Shown here: positions 45,695-58,173 of the stretch, piece by piece
How the letters are laid out: the number at the start of each line of letters is the position of its first letter
Position numbering within the stretch: position 1 is the stretch's first letter
Assembly (NCBI GenBank): GCA_036245805.1
Contig: BTRK01000002.1
Coordinates: forward strand, 744,001 to 808,000
Length of the DNA: 64,000 bases
Reading direction: 5' to 3'
Source of the DNA: Pristionchus mayeri
Taxonomy: Eukaryota; Nematoda; Chromadorea; Rhabditida; Neodiplogasteridae
Notes under the pieces: generated by a model
The model's input: the letters and a program-made list of their open reading frames with translations, nothing else
Told to the model about the DNA's origin: nothing
Databases searched by the model: none
Program-made: the position numbers and the translations under genes

Positions 45695-47402
45695 TTAGGC
45701 TCGGGCGAGCGTGTGGGAGGGGATTTTCTTAATTGCTTCGGTAGAATTTCCAAAGCGAATATAGCATCTCTTTAGTGAATGTGAAAACTGCATCGATATT
45801 TGGAATAAGACATATTTACCATTTTTTATTGAATAGAGCTCATAAATTCTACAAACATAATATTTTCGAGATCAATGATAGCAGTAGGCAATGCATTCGT
45901 TGCACTGCGATTAGACAAATCCAGATCCCCTTAGCTTTCCACTACCTCGCAGATGTCTGGAGTACTGAGGTGGCGAGGGTGGAGAGTAAACCTGAGAATA
46001 TCCATAAATTCCTCAATGGCACATTCCTCTTTGCGTTGGAGATAATGGGATTGTTACCTTGAACGCCTTTCTGTATTGGGGTTTCGCGTAGGTAGGCGCT
46101 GGAGGAGATGGATCAATGGGAGGAGGAGGAGGAACCGGAGAGGGCTGGTAGGGTGTAATCTGTATTCGTGACTTTGAGTACTGCGCTTTGTCCTCGTTTT
46201 CTAGACATTTTCACTAACCTTAGGCGGAGGTGTTAGATAGACCGCTGAGGAGGGAGGAGGAAGCATCGGGGGAGGCGTTATTGGTGGAAGATAGGGAGTA
46301 GGAGGTCGAACAGCGTAGCCTGGAGGAGGAGGAGGAGGAGGAGGAGGAGGTGGTGGTGGTGGTGGTGGTGGTGGCGCTGGTGGGAAGCCGGGAGGACCGA
46401 ATGAGGAGCCTGGAATCATGAAACTGCTGAAAAATGATATCGAAAGCAAATTATAAAACCACCAGAACCTGTAGAAGGCGCGAAGGCCTCTCCAGAATGC
46501 ACTGTGACCTGAATTTCGTCGGTTTATCATTTGCGAAAAGATGATAATAAACCTCAGGCGCCTGACTGAAGACTCCCGCTCTTCCGTAATGACGCATCTG
46601 CGGCGGACCTGCAGGTCGCAGTTGCACCGGTCGAGCGAAGCTCGCTCGCTGCTGCTGCGTCGGCTGCTGCTGATTTGCGGCGTTGTTTGCCGCTCCAATC
46701 AGCGTCGCTGCGCCGACAAATGCTCCGAGCGCCTGTCCAGGCGTGATGGAGAAGCCGGAGGAGCCTCCGGCTGGCGCGGGAGCGACTCCGCCGCCCTGCG
46801 ACCAGCCCGACTGGCCTCCATATTGACCTCCGTACTGTCCACCGTAGTTTCCGCCATATTGACCGCCGTATTGGCCTCCATTGTTACCATAGGATTGACC
46901 GTACTGGCAGGGATAGCAGGTCTGCTGCTGCTGAAAATCATTTGCTGATTTTAATTTGTGTCAAAACTCCATCATCCGTCGCTTTCAAGGACATACATTT
47001 CCCCCATCCCACAAAATTCGTAAGTAAAAGATTGCTGCTGATGTAATCAGCTGTTTTGCATGTGTATCATACCTGTCCTCCGCCGAAAAGCGACCACAGG
47101 AAGCGTTTCTGGCGAGTACTGCAATGGCTTGTTTTCTCAACATAATTAGGGCAATATTGGTCAGGAAATCTCGATCGCTCACACTCGAGGCAAGATTATT
47201 GAGGAATAACAAGCCTACGTAGATAGTCACGTAAGCGTCGGGTAAGTCTTGGTTTTCACGTATTTGCTAGCCCCCGCTGTTTCATATACGGTGAAGATGA
47301 ATATCGGAGATCAGGTAGTTTTTTTTGAAAACTCGCGAAAACATCTCACCTTCCAGCAGCGGTCGCTAGCAAACCGACGACTATAAATCTAACAGCAAGC
47401 AT
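45695..47402 (-). CDS. secreted Gly-Tyr-Gln-rich / polyproline structural protein
   Basis: Exons: 47350-47402 (signal peptide MLAVRFIVVGLLATAAG), 47073-47118 (STRQKRFLWSLFGGGQ, with a furin-like RQKR site), 46553-46930 (CYPCQYGQSYG, five GGQYG/GGNYG repeats near 46818-46900, a GSSGFSITPGQALGAFVGAA hydrophobic stretch and a Gln-rich stretch), a small exon near 46465-46510, about 46218-46430 (an 18-residue proline run, then PPTPYLPPITPPPMLPPP), about 46065-46170 (PYQPSPVPPPPPIDPSPP), about 45950-45992 (YSPPSPPQYSRHL) and 45695-45740 ending TAA. The phase at the two borders between 46440 and 46553 could not be settled. Composition suggests an extracellular matrix or cuticle-type protein; no named family recognised. 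Confidence 0.75.
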
Positions 47403-47432
47403 GTTCCTCTACTGCATCTACCCCGTTCTGGT

Positions 47433-47443
47433 CTATTTATATG
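47433..47443 (-). promoter_or_regulatory. TATA box of the Gly-Tyr/Pro-rich gene
   Basis: CATATAAATAG on the minus strand, about 32-42 bases upstream of the ATG at 47402. Confidence 0.65.
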
Positions 47444-48640
47444 GTTGCTTTCCCGACCACCGCCAGTAAATGTAGGTTGGGGTTATCAAAATAAGTTCCT
47501 CAACCAAACTTGATAATCTTTCGTTAGGAGTAACGCTAATTTGCAGATTGAAGGCCACCGCGCTCCAAATATCTCCATTTATCAGTGTAATTGCGATTAT
47601 ACAGACTGATATTGCGCCAATTTCTGTAATTTCGAATAAGTTTCCTATTAGCTGGTGGCTTGTGATCTTTATCTTAAAAATCATAGGAATAATTTTTATC
47701 GTGAGAACTCCCGCAACCTGGCGCGAAATTGTCGCCAAGGTTGCTCTGTCTCGGCTAATCGACCCAATTGTTCGCACGCTCTGTTGCATCCTGATTACTC
47801 TCTAATGTTTCTCCTTCCTCCTCTTCAGTCCTCATCCGGCTCCAAAAAGCGGCCGGAATCCTGAGATATAATATTCATTCTGAGAGCCCCTAGAATCCCC
47901 AATGTGTGCTTGCATCGTGCCCTACAAAGGTTCAATGGGCACACATTGCAAGTTTAGAGGAGAGCAAGGTCTTCCAATCCGAGTCGTACAAAGAGTCGAG
48001 TGGGGAGAATCAGACTTGTTATTCAGTGGCTGAGAGCAATATCGGATGATTTGGCCGGCTCATTAGTGGCTGTTGATTTGCCACTCAAGTAGCCGATGAA
48101 AGGCTTCATCCGATCAAGAGTCGAGAGGTTCTCGTGATTCGAAAATCTCCCGAGATTCATGATTCGAATTTCCGGTATCACGATGCTTTTTGCCTCTTTC
48201 TATCAAGTCACATGACAGGCAAATCACAAAATAATCCCAGGAAATTTTTGCATTGGCTTTATTTCGAAATTCGAAAATATATAACTCATGAACTCGTGGA
48301 GGAAAGAGGGACATTTGCGAGGGTAACAGTATTGTAAGGTGGAGAGAAAATATATCACTGGGTCTACTAAGTGCAGACCCGAAACTGCAGGGGGATAGAT
48401 ATTTAAGCCTACTTGCACTAATGATGGGATCGTCTTTCGAGAATTCGAAGGATAGTAGTGTCTGGCGATGATGTGACACGCGAAGTTGCCGGAATTATTG
48501 ATGGGTTGTCGGACCAGGCTATTAGTGGGTACGTGCAGAAAGAGAGGGAAGGGAGCTATATGGCCAAAATATGTGTGTGGTTGCAGAGAGAAAGGGAATG
48601 GGATTCGATTGCTGATTACTGTACCAGATGGGTACGGTAG
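47444..48640. other. intergenic, no supported gene
   Basis: Only short overlapping frames on both strands, with no splice structure or recognised family. Confidence 0.4.
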
Positions 48641-51600
48641 TTAGCCCTTGGTCTGGCGAGGAGGCGCCGGGGAGCCGACGGGAGCCTTTCGCTTCTGGCT
48701 GTTCTTTCGCGAAGCTGTGCCGCAAGTGCTCAGAGTGGGGCCGCCTGAAAAGGGAAAAGTTAGGATGCATTCCGTCTTCGAGGTTGGGATTGCGGAAGAA
48801 GACCGCTTAGCTATTTGCAAAGAACATTTTCCTGGTTAGAACCGGAGGCGTGGAAACTTATGAATATTTCCTAGTAATGACAACATAACGCCCGGTTGGG
48901 AACGCATGGTTGGAATATGTATGAGCTCCCAAGCAAATGTTCCACGCCAAAATATAGCATCATGCTCATGCCGTAGAAAAAGTCAAGGAGAAGAAGAAAT
49001 ATTTGAATTCTCGTTATTTCATGTCCCGGCTCCCAATAGTGCTAGCGACTCAAAAATTGGAATATGGGTTTTTAAATGGATTTTCCACCCCATATTCCAA
49101 TTTTCAAGTAGCTAACTCTACTGGGAGACGAGGTATGAAATTGCGGAAATTCGAATATTTCCTCTTCTCCTCGACTTTTTCCACGGCATCAGTCACGTTC
49201 CTCAGAACCCGGAAGAAGTGTACGCTATATTCTAGCGATTTCTAACATGGGCGCAATTGCATGCTCACTCAACCATGCATAAAGTCAGCATGGGGGGTTG
49301 TGCAGGATTTCGAAAACTTTGACCCAGGCATGTTAGGATTAGCGGGAAATCCGTGTCACTCTGCTAACTGAGGGATAACATGCGCATACACATGTAATCA
49401 GGGCTTACCCTCTCCGACTTCCCGGATAACTAAAGGCTAAGTCACCCCCACAATTTAGGTTGCAGCTCCGCAACAATATTGAACTATCAAAGTTCGACAA
49501 ACATCATTCCTAGCGCGGTTCCGCACGTTTACTTCTCATTGTTGGCGCACTCGCGAATAATAGCGCCCCCTTTCAGTAGCCGAAGGCCTTTGTGTTTCAG
49601 CAAAACCCTTCAGATTGTGCCCATTGTTTCGAGCAGCGGGGGCAAAGGTGCTAGACTGAGAGAACGACCTTGTTCCGTACCCGATGTATCCTACTCGATG
49701 TATCTGGTACAGTAGCCTACGGGTGCATAGGTACTCGACCGATGGGCTAACTAATTACTTGAAATTGTTTTCGAGGCTAATTGAACAAGTGGTGAAATAT
49801 CATCCCTTCCGAGCTCTAATGCCTTAACAGACCAAACACCCATGTTTTGCTCATTCCCAGGCTTGCTCGCCCCTTTCCAAAAGGCGATTTTCCTCACCAG
49901 AAGTCGGAGGTCGAATGAACAGAGAGATTCCGGTGAGATCGGCTGAAAAATAACAAAATTATAAAAATATTTACATATTTAAATAATATTTTCGAAAGCA
50001 AACAACTTACCCTGAGAATTATGTTGTTGTTGCGGGCGAGGCGAATCGACAACGACTTGCGGGGGCGCCAGGGAGCTCATCATTTCGCGGGAATGCGGTT
50101 GTTGCGGATACGGTAGCTGCAAGTGAATCGATAACTGAGTGACTTATTGAGCAGACAGCATGCAATTGGTGAGCAACGGAGCAAAGTGGCGGCATTGGGA
50201 GACCCGGAAGTATATGCAAGAGAAGTCTCCACTTGTTGAGCACGAGCGTTTAGGGAATATCTAAGGGGCGTTAGGGATAGCTTCTTGTGTAGACACTATT
50301 TGTACCTATGTACGAGAGCGCAACTAGATGGAAATACTATACCACAAAAATTGTCATGCACTCCTTGTTGGTAATAGGTGCAATAAAAGGAAGGGAGGTG
50401 CAAAAACGAATACGAAGATCTGGGGAATCTGGATGTGTTATTACTACCCGAAAGAATGGGCGTGGATTCAGATAAACGTTATGTTTTAGGGGCTCATCGA
50501 GACTGGAATATGTAATGTTTCACTAAGCTGAGAATATGTCGAATTCACTAAGAATAAATGGAAAGATAACATGAAGGGAGAGTTAGCAAAATATGAAATG
50601 AGAATATCTAGACTACTGTTAATACTGCCCGCAAGAAGGGGGCGGAGAAAGCGGAGGATGATTCAGAAAGTCAAAACAATGTGATATCACTCACTAATTC
50701 ACATTAATTAGGCAAGATTCTAGAAGACTCGTGCAAAAGCAAATACTACGCAATTACTGCTCAAAGATCAGCCAATTAGAGCAAACCGTCAACAACACGA
50801 GCCATGAAATTGGCACATTAGGGATGTGCATATCGGAAAGAATCAGTCGATGACAGAGGAGAGAGCGAACTAAAGATTAAACTGCTCGCTGACTGTGAAT
50901 CAACCGATACACCCAAACACATCAGTCTAAGAAGTAACGCCTCCCTCCCCGTGATAGACAGACTTTTTCAAAAACCACAACCCAACCCTAGATTCAGTTT
51001 CATTTTTTACCAAAGTCTACAAACACAAATAACCTAAAGAAATTGACTGAATCTACAAGGTTGAATGCCCAAGACCACGTTTCCTTTTCCTACTCTTTGA
51101 AAAGTGGTAATACCAGGTATTTTTTTGCTTTTCCGACTCAACGAAAGTGGTCGACTTCCTGCAACTACCTCGCACACGCTTCATTTGCACTGGGGGCAGT
51201 CTTCCTGTGACCATCGTAGATCCACGCCTACCCACCTCTTATTTCGCTCCAGTGCCCCAAGGAGAGGATGTAGTCTCTAGTCGCACCAGCGCCTATATTT
51301 TACCAGGAACAATAGGGTCCAACGGGATCAGTACACGAGTAACACGGCGATCCTAGAGATCTTGATTATTACATGAGTAAAAAGTCGTATGGTACTGAGG
51401 TTTGTACGTATGCAGACATAGTGATTTCCACTCCAGTGCCCACCAAAGAAGGAGAGGATGTCGTCTCGGGCTGTGCCCTAGGTCGCTGTACTCTGCGCTA
51501 CTCTGGAGAGTCCAGCGGGTTCAGGATGTTGAGCCCGGAGGACCGACTCTGCGTGCCACAGCCTATTCACAGAGCTCGTAACCAGAATGAAAGTGCAACT

Positions 51601-54600
51601 TGGTTCGGTGAACTTGTTAAACCCGGAACTCCTCACAACCCCGGCTCAGCTTAACTGCAGGGTAGCATGAAATTAGCGTGATCGCGAGGTCAAAGTCGTT
51701 ACTGAAGAGATAAATTGCGGCAGCCTAGACGAACTGCGCAGAATTGTCATGGGGCAGGCCTGAGGGCTGAGCTCATCGCATATTCTGCGCACGCAATGAG
51801 CGTTTGGCCCCAGCGTAGTCCGGGGGCGGGTGGAACGCGAAAACGTACGCGCAATAATTACGCATTCGGTCAGTGCGACCAATTGTCAGCAGTGGCAAAC
51901 ATGAGATGAGCCACTCTGGGGAGCGTTTACTAATGAGCCACTCGGGAATATTACTGGACGACTACAGTAAGCATGCGGAAATGACTGCGATCAAGAAAAC
52001 GAGCCTTCAAAAATCGAACAGATATTGCATACGATTGTAAATTTGTAGAAGAGATATGTAGGGAATAGGCTGTGACAAATCGCTTTTGACATTGTAGCCA
52101 CCAGCAGGTGTGATGTGTCGGCAAATGAGTGACAAAACTTTGTCATTATAAGATATCGGTGCACATACGACAAGAAATGCCACTAGTGCTTGTCCACCGA
52201 GGACGGAAGGTAGAAAACGAGAGATGAATAGCAACATCCCGTAGGAAGGGCGGAGCTAAATGCATAGGAAGCGGAAACTTCGGGATGCACGGGGGAGAAA
52301 TCAGCCTACTCATTGAACGAATTCTGAATAGGTCGTTACTAGCATTTCTAAAATTGAACACGAATCTGTGTCATTCAGCACGTCCGATTCCCCGAAAGTG
52401 AGCCTAACTAAGCACAAAGAAGTTTCCCTCCCTAGTTGCATGCCTGGTTACTAGGATGGTCAAGATCCTGGGCACATAGTGAGGGCCCGGGAAGCAGAGG
52501 TGAATGTGGCTTCTAGACCCTCCTCGGAAGGGGCTGGGCCAGGCAAGGGGCGGGGGGGGGAATGTCTGCCCGCCGGCTCTGGGAGGAAATCCTTCATGAA
52601 CGGGAAATGGACGAGATATAGAGGAAATTGATGAGTTATTATCTTTTTTTCAGACAAAATGCACTCCCACTCATGGATTCTAGGAATCCTCACGAATGCA
52701 TTTCCGGCTAAACAAATCAGAAATGTGTTATTTCAAATTAAAGAGCCACTATCTTTTTACTGAAAAAAGTACTCCCACTCTGAGATTCGACGAATCCTCA
52801 CAAAACTCATTTCAAATTCACCAAATCGGACTATTATCTTTCAAATGGAAGAGCTATTATTTTTTTTACAGTCGAAGAGTACACCCAAGGATACCCAATG
52901 AATCAGATCTTTACATTCAAAAGTACACCCACGCTATGTGATAAGTATTCAAGGAAGCCTCAACGATTTCATTTCCGACCCAATGAACAGGACTAATATT
53001 TTTCAAATTCAGGGGTATTGCCTTTTACATAAGGAAAAGCACACCCACTCTCAAGGATTCAAAAGAAGCCTAAAATTTTAGATTACGACTCAATGAATAA
53101 TGATCATGTTATTTGAGCGTATTAATCAAAGCTACTGCTGAGTTCAAGTAACATCCTACTATTTCCTCTACTGAGTGACTTGCAATACCCAGTGACAGGG
53201 AAGGAGTTCGCAGAGCTAGTTTAGTTCGAGAAAGACATCACGGTCTCATCATTTTATACACGTTCGTCAATTGACTCGTGAACCAATACGTAGGATGAAG
53301 AAACCGTTGAGTCGTTGAGTCGCTTCCCGAGCTCTAATAGCTACCCTGAGGTGGTCATAGAAGATGTGCGCAGACACGCCACGCATCTATCTCTCTCTCG
53401 GCAGTAAGTGAAGGATAACAACCGGTTATCTCGAGAAATCTCTCGAATTCGAGAGGAAAACTGGCTACGAGAACGATCAAAACAAGTTGCGTATTCATAA
53501 AGTATCTTTCAACTTTTAGACATCCACCTTTTCGTCGACTATGCACGAATGCAATCAAACCTTTTGGTTTTTGTGCCCAGATAATGTTTCTGACAATGAT
53601 GATAGGGTCAATTATCGCAAAATTTCTCTGCTGATTGACTTGGAGGGGCTTCTTCCAATAATCAGAAAACAATTTCGCTGAAGTGGATTGAACCCGAAAA
53701 TACGAAGCCATAACACGAAGTTCATTTCGAATTCTGCGACTTTTTAGAATGGTCTAGAAGCCCCGTGGGCACCACTCAGACTAATCTTCCTGAAAAGGGG
53801 GCAAAATGTGTCGGAGTATTTGTCGTGCTCTCTCGCTTTTCCACACGCTCTCGCTTTCTCTAACTGGCTGAAAAGTGTGTGCCAAGAGTAGAGACGAAGA
53901 ATTATGCCAAACAAAGACGTCCCACGCATTTGCGTCAAACACAGGCAAACATGGGGCGAAATTCAATAGATGAAGTAGCGAATGAGGATCCGGCTTACCC
54001 GGAATATGTTCTTATAGAAATCTGCAGATTCCTCCCCCTCCTCTCCTGAATAATGTCTGATTTGCTGAATCACTTCAGCCTGCATCCCACCTGCTTTCCG
54101 CAAGCCAATATTGGAGTTCTTATAGATATCTGCAGAGTCCCCCCCAATTACCTTACCCGCCTACACGCAACACGAACGATGATAGTCTCGAAATAGGCCT
54201 GACTTAGAACACGGCGCGGGGTATTCGACAATAAATTGTCTCCCCCTTGATTGCTCATTCATCTTCTGAGTCACTTGACTCCCACCTGCTCGTAATATTG
54301 CACCAGCCACTACGAATTTCCCACATCCAGCACGCGGGGGCAAAACATTGTTATTGGCTCGAGTCTGTGTGCTGTAGATATGGGATATCAAGCGAAATAC
54401 GCTTGTTCACTGTCTTTTTCTATGGAATCAGACTTTACTATAAGAGTGATTTATCGACTTGGGTGCAATAAATATACATTCTCGGGATGCGATAATAAAA
54501 ACAATCAATTGCGAATTCTCACGCCCTCACTAGTCACGAAATAGGCGACGAAACAAACAACCGAATGGGGGTGGAATTGTGGAATTCTTATTAGTCTACG

Positions 54601-57600
54601 AAGGTAAAAGAACAGTATTTTAGCGGAAAAATCTTAGAAGGATTAGTCTGCAGGACCAATTATGAACACTGATTATCTCTGGATGGTGGGTGATACTTTG
54701 TGTGCAGCAGTGCGACAATAATAGCTGTGAATATTGTACAGATATGTGAGGGGCCAAGGCGAACCCGGCGCTCCTAGAGATCAGGAAAATTATTTCTTAT
54801 TTTCCTTGCCGGGATTTCGGGTGGGCGAAGCGGGCGTGGTGGAGACCTGCACGGGGATGCTCAGGCAGCCGGATGGAGAAGAGGAGGCGGCAGGGAAATC
54901 TGTAAAGGTCAAAGATCAACTTTTTCGTTTTTTTCTAAGATCAGGTATGGAACCCACTGGGAAACTTTCACAGAGATCGCTCGTGTTTTGGAACAATAGC
55001 GCTTCCGCAACGCAACAATAATCGTTTTTTTTCGCAATATTTCTTATAGTCTGTGTGCGAGGAACACGCAAAGTGGTTTGTACCCAGCCGCGGCGTCAAA
55101 ACAGCCCTCGGAAATGGTTGAACGCGCGCATTTCCGAGTTCTCGCTTCTCGGTAGGGGGCATTGCGGACGCCAAAAGTGAGTGTGAGTGTGTTCATTCCT
55201 CCATTCAGAAGCTGGCTGACCAGTGAGCGTTCGAGCGGGCTTTTCGACACCAACTCTAGGTGAACAAGCGAGAGAGATAGAGCGTTGCCCCGGGGATTTT
55301 TTTCGAGTTGAATGAGGGGAAATGACTAGGGTCCACGACCACAGTCTCTTCATTTCCCGTGTTGTCTCGTCGTGTTGGATTGCGGGACAGTGCATCGAAC
55401 GAAGAAATCGTAGTATCGTTTCTCGATCTATAGAAATGAGCCTGCTCTTTCCGGGGTTGTTGACTCATTTTTAGTCAGGAAATGAAGTCGCGCTTTCCCA
55501 CGCTTTCACCTGTCTATGTGACCATGGAATCAGGTTGAGTCAATAGTACAATCACATGTGAACCCCGTGAATCCATGTTATTCAGAGAATGGAACAGACC
55601 TAAGGGCTTCCTTGAGAGGCTTCGCTCTCTAATATCACCAGATATTGGAGTGGCTAGTACTGGCTAATATCGAACACTCGACAGCACGTGCTTCAGATGT
55701 ATTTTACTAATTAATAAAGTAATTAACAATTAAAACAAACGAACCAGGCGCGGTCTGCTTGGCGGGTCGGGGACTCTCGGGGACCACTGAGGGCGGCGCC
55801 AGATGACCGGCGGAGGTGCTGGGATTCCCCATCATGAAGGACTCCTGAAAAATTCAAAATTGAATTGGCGCGGAACGTTTTGCAGAAAGTGAAAAGCTCA
55901 ACGCAAAATGGCCCATTTTGCGCCGATTTCCGAGCAGCGAGAACAAAGGCCGAGGATGGAAAAGACAGCTTCGCGGGATGGGGGATTATCAGAAAAAGCG
56001 GAAGCTGAGGGGAGGAGGGGAGAGCAGTGGTCTCTTCAATTTACGCACTCTCTCGCAGGTTAGAGGGAGTGAGAGAGCATGCAAAAGGGAGAGAGTCAGT
56101 ACGGCATTTACTTGCGTAGGTGTGTCACAAACAGCGCAGTTTTTGAATAAGTAAGCAGTGCACTTTCCGCGTGCTTTAAATGGAAACCGAGATTCCGGCA
56201 TGACAAATATCTCCCTTTCAGATGTGGGAACGCACGTCTCTCCGTCTCTATCTCTCTCTCTCTCAACTTATCCGCATCCAACCTCTACCGACTCTCTCAA
56301 TTTCTCACACTCTCTCGCCTTCTCTCTCTATCTCTCTGGAAATCGAGCTGTGCGTTCCCTGGACAACCGGCGCGGATCCGGAAGATCGCACGCCCTATCG
56401 TCGGTAAACAGCGGAAGTCCCGACACCGGAAATGCCTCTGAGTGCGAGGATCGAAGAAGTGCCTAGAGTCTAGAGACGAAAATACTACATATTATCGCAT
56501 TTGGATATTAACATTTGATTCCCGGAAGCATTACATCTTGCAACAACATTGGACCAGGTAGGCATCTAAATCCAGAAATGGCATTGCAGATTTTCTGGTA
56601 AATCCAACTGGATTGGTTATTTACAGGTGCTTCAATGGACTAGACTAGACGGCAATCTTCTTAAAGGGAGGCAATTGAAGCTTAAGCCCAAAGTATTTTC
56701 TACTTGTATGTGCGGTAAACTAGCAGTTCGGTAGGTCGCAATGACACGGGTCGATAATGTTCAGTTCGCGGGCAGGAAGAAGGGGACTAAGAACCGAGGT
56801 AAGTGGGGGCTTCTCTCAGTTTCGCCTAGCAACTATCGAGACATTGGGAAGAAGCAGGGGAGAGAGCAGTCGTGGGAAGGGAAAGTGTGAGAAGGGGGGG
56901 GGAGGAGAAGAGGGGAAGGGGAAGGGGTGTACTCATAACAAAACGATAATCATCTGACTTATCCCCTCGCTCTCTATCACCATCCTGAGTGGGAGGAGAT
57001 TCGCGCTTTTCTTAATCGTAATAATCACGCATTTTACGCGTCTAAAGAGCAATCGTCTGACTATCTTCAGTTTGCGCGCTCTCTCGTCTCTCTGACCGGT
57101 GAGAGAGCGTGCAAACCGAAGAGAGTCAGACCATTGCTCTAGATGCGTCTTCTAGCAGTGATACAATGGATACCTCGTGAGGGAATCGCCGCTTCACAAG
57201 AAATTACTCTTCATTTAGCGTGATTTCTTGCCGGTCAGACACATGAGATAGAACGCAGAATTAGGAGATTCATTTCTTGCGAAGCCTTCCAATTGTGGAT
57301 ACAATAGATATCTCGTGAGGGTGCTGCACAGTATTGGTGACTTCACCAGACATGACTCTCATCAGTATGCATGCTATCTCTCCGGTCGGACAGATTAGAG
57401 AGCGCAGAATTAGGAGAGCCATTCGAAGCCCCTAGTAAATACAATAGATGCCTCGTGAGGATAATAAAGAGCGAGTGGTGTGGGATTAAGAAACCAATAG
57501 CTCCAGGGTCCAAACGCTCATCCGCACAAGACGCAAGTGAGCACAGAAAACAACGCCTTGCCACATCCCGTCAAAACACGCGCTATATTGGTCAGAGTGC

Positions 57601-58173
57601 GCTGAATCCCGCTGCTAGAATTGCATGGACTTCTAATTTGATGAAGCAGCCCAGATCAAAAATCCCGTCCAGTTCACTTCAAATTTTTTTTCCACCGGAA
57701 CCTACACCCTCACTGAAATCTTCCCAGGTTTAGTAATTTATCATTTCGTTGAAACGAACTCTGTCACTGCTTATTTCACAGAAAAATACTACCAAATCCC
57801 CATTTACATTTTAATTTATCCTTGACTTACAAATCCCCAACGCCTTTATCATAGAGTGTGTAAGCTGACACCGCACTGGATTGCGGGTCATCTCTAGTAG
57901 CTCTCGTGACGCAAGTGATAGGGATAATCTCTCACCGACACATTTTCCTGCGCAATCTGACCCCCTTTGTTTAGCACTATTTTTAGCGCTTCAGTGCGAA
58001 TCAACCCGTTGTGACGTAGATTTCAGCTCATGACTCGAGATAAAAATCAGTAATCGATAGATGACTTAGCTCTTACCGTATCGAACGTCTCCGGGATCGC
58101 GTGCTGACGCAGAAGGGGCGGGCGCATACGGCACATTGCAGCGGCGGGCATACTGTAGCAGGTTACGGTAGGT
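48641..58173 (-). CDS. Pro/Ser/Gln-rich, probably nuclear protein; 3' exons of a larger gene
   Basis: Exons recognised from phase and composition: 58077-58173 (YSMPAAAMCRMRPPLLRQHA), 55745-55844 (ESFMMGNPSTSAGHLAPPS), 54810-54899 (DFPAASSSPSGCLSIPVQVS), 50011-50116 (PQQPHSREMMSSLAPPQVVV), 49898-49942 (ADLTGISLFIRPPTS) and 48641-48744 (TASRKNSQKRKAPVGSPAPP, ending TAA). Phases agree from 58173 to 54810 and from 50116 to 48641; at least one exon joining 54810 to 50116 is missing (a Pro-rich stretch at 52495-52570 is a weak candidate). The 54810 exon uses a GC donor (GCAAGG). RKNSQKRK looks like a nuclear localisation signal. Composition resembles the C-terminal region of a transcription factor. 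Upstream exons were not found up to 64000, so the 5' end probably lies outside. Introns are long (up to 4.7 kb) and repeat-filled. Confidence 0.6.
48955..49205. mobile_element. foldback element, about 250 bp
   Basis: Long imperfect inverted repeat. GCCGTAGAAAAAGTCAAGGA near 48980 faces its relative TCCTCGACTTTTTCCACGGC near 49170, closing on AATTGGAATATGGG / CCCATATTCCAATT at 49056-49103. It lies in the terminal intron of the Pro-rich gene. Confidence 0.7.
49898..49942 (-). other. 45-nt symmetric exon, possible cassette exon
   Basis: Begins and ends in phase 1. Skipping it leaves the frame intact (the Q codon run joins straight to GGPTLST). It encodes 15 residues with several hydrophobic positions, unlike the rest of this Pro/Ser-rich protein. 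Confidence 0.5.
51235..51475. repeat. diverged direct repeat, about 195 bp apart
   Basis: CTCCAGTGCCC followed by AAGGAGAGGATGT and GTCTC occurs at about 51247-51282 and again at about 51431-51468, in the same orientation. Confidence 0.55.
52625..53095. repeat. degenerate minisatellite, about 110-bp unit, four or more copies
   Basis: Repeated order of motifs: TATTATCTTTTT, then A-rich, CACTCCCACTC or CACACCCACTC, GGATTC or AGATTC, GAATCCTCAC or GAAGCCTCAA, CATTTC, and AAATCAGAA or similar. Copies begin near 52636, 52745, 52850 and 53005. No coding potential. Confidence 0.65.
54008..54345. repeat. degenerate direct repeats
   Basis: TTCTTATAGAAATCTGCAGA and TTCTTATAGATATCTGCAGA lie about 108 bp apart (54010 and 54117). 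The stretch GCTGAATCACTTCAG..CCCACCTGC (about 54063) recurs as TCTGAGTCACTTGAC..CCCACCTGC (about 54255). Confidence 0.55.
56028..56103. mobile_element. foldback MITE remnant (CTCTCTCG-core family)
   Basis: GTCTCTTCAATTTACGCACTCTCTCGC faces GTGAGAGAGCATGCAAA..GAGAGAGTC across a short loop. Same core as 57044 and 58888. A CT-rich microsatellite follows at about 56244-56265. Confidence 0.6.
57044..57142. mobile_element. 99-bp foldback MITE (CTCTCTCG-core family)
   Basis: Arms AGAGCAATCGTCTGAC..CGCGCTCTCTC and complement. Flanked by ACGCGTCT (57036-57043) and ATGCGTCT (57143-57150), an 8-bp target duplication with one mismatch. Confidence 0.85.

Noticed and set aside
46541..46948. 135-codon Arg/Leu-rich frame on the + strand
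   Set aside because: Antisense to the Gly-Tyr-rich exon of the minus-strand secreted protein; the composition reflects the repeats.
52460..52693. Pro-rich minus-strand frame as a definite exon of the Pro-rich gene
   Set aside because: Composition fits, but the available acceptor and donor do not give the phase needed between 54810 and 50116; kept only as a weak candidate.
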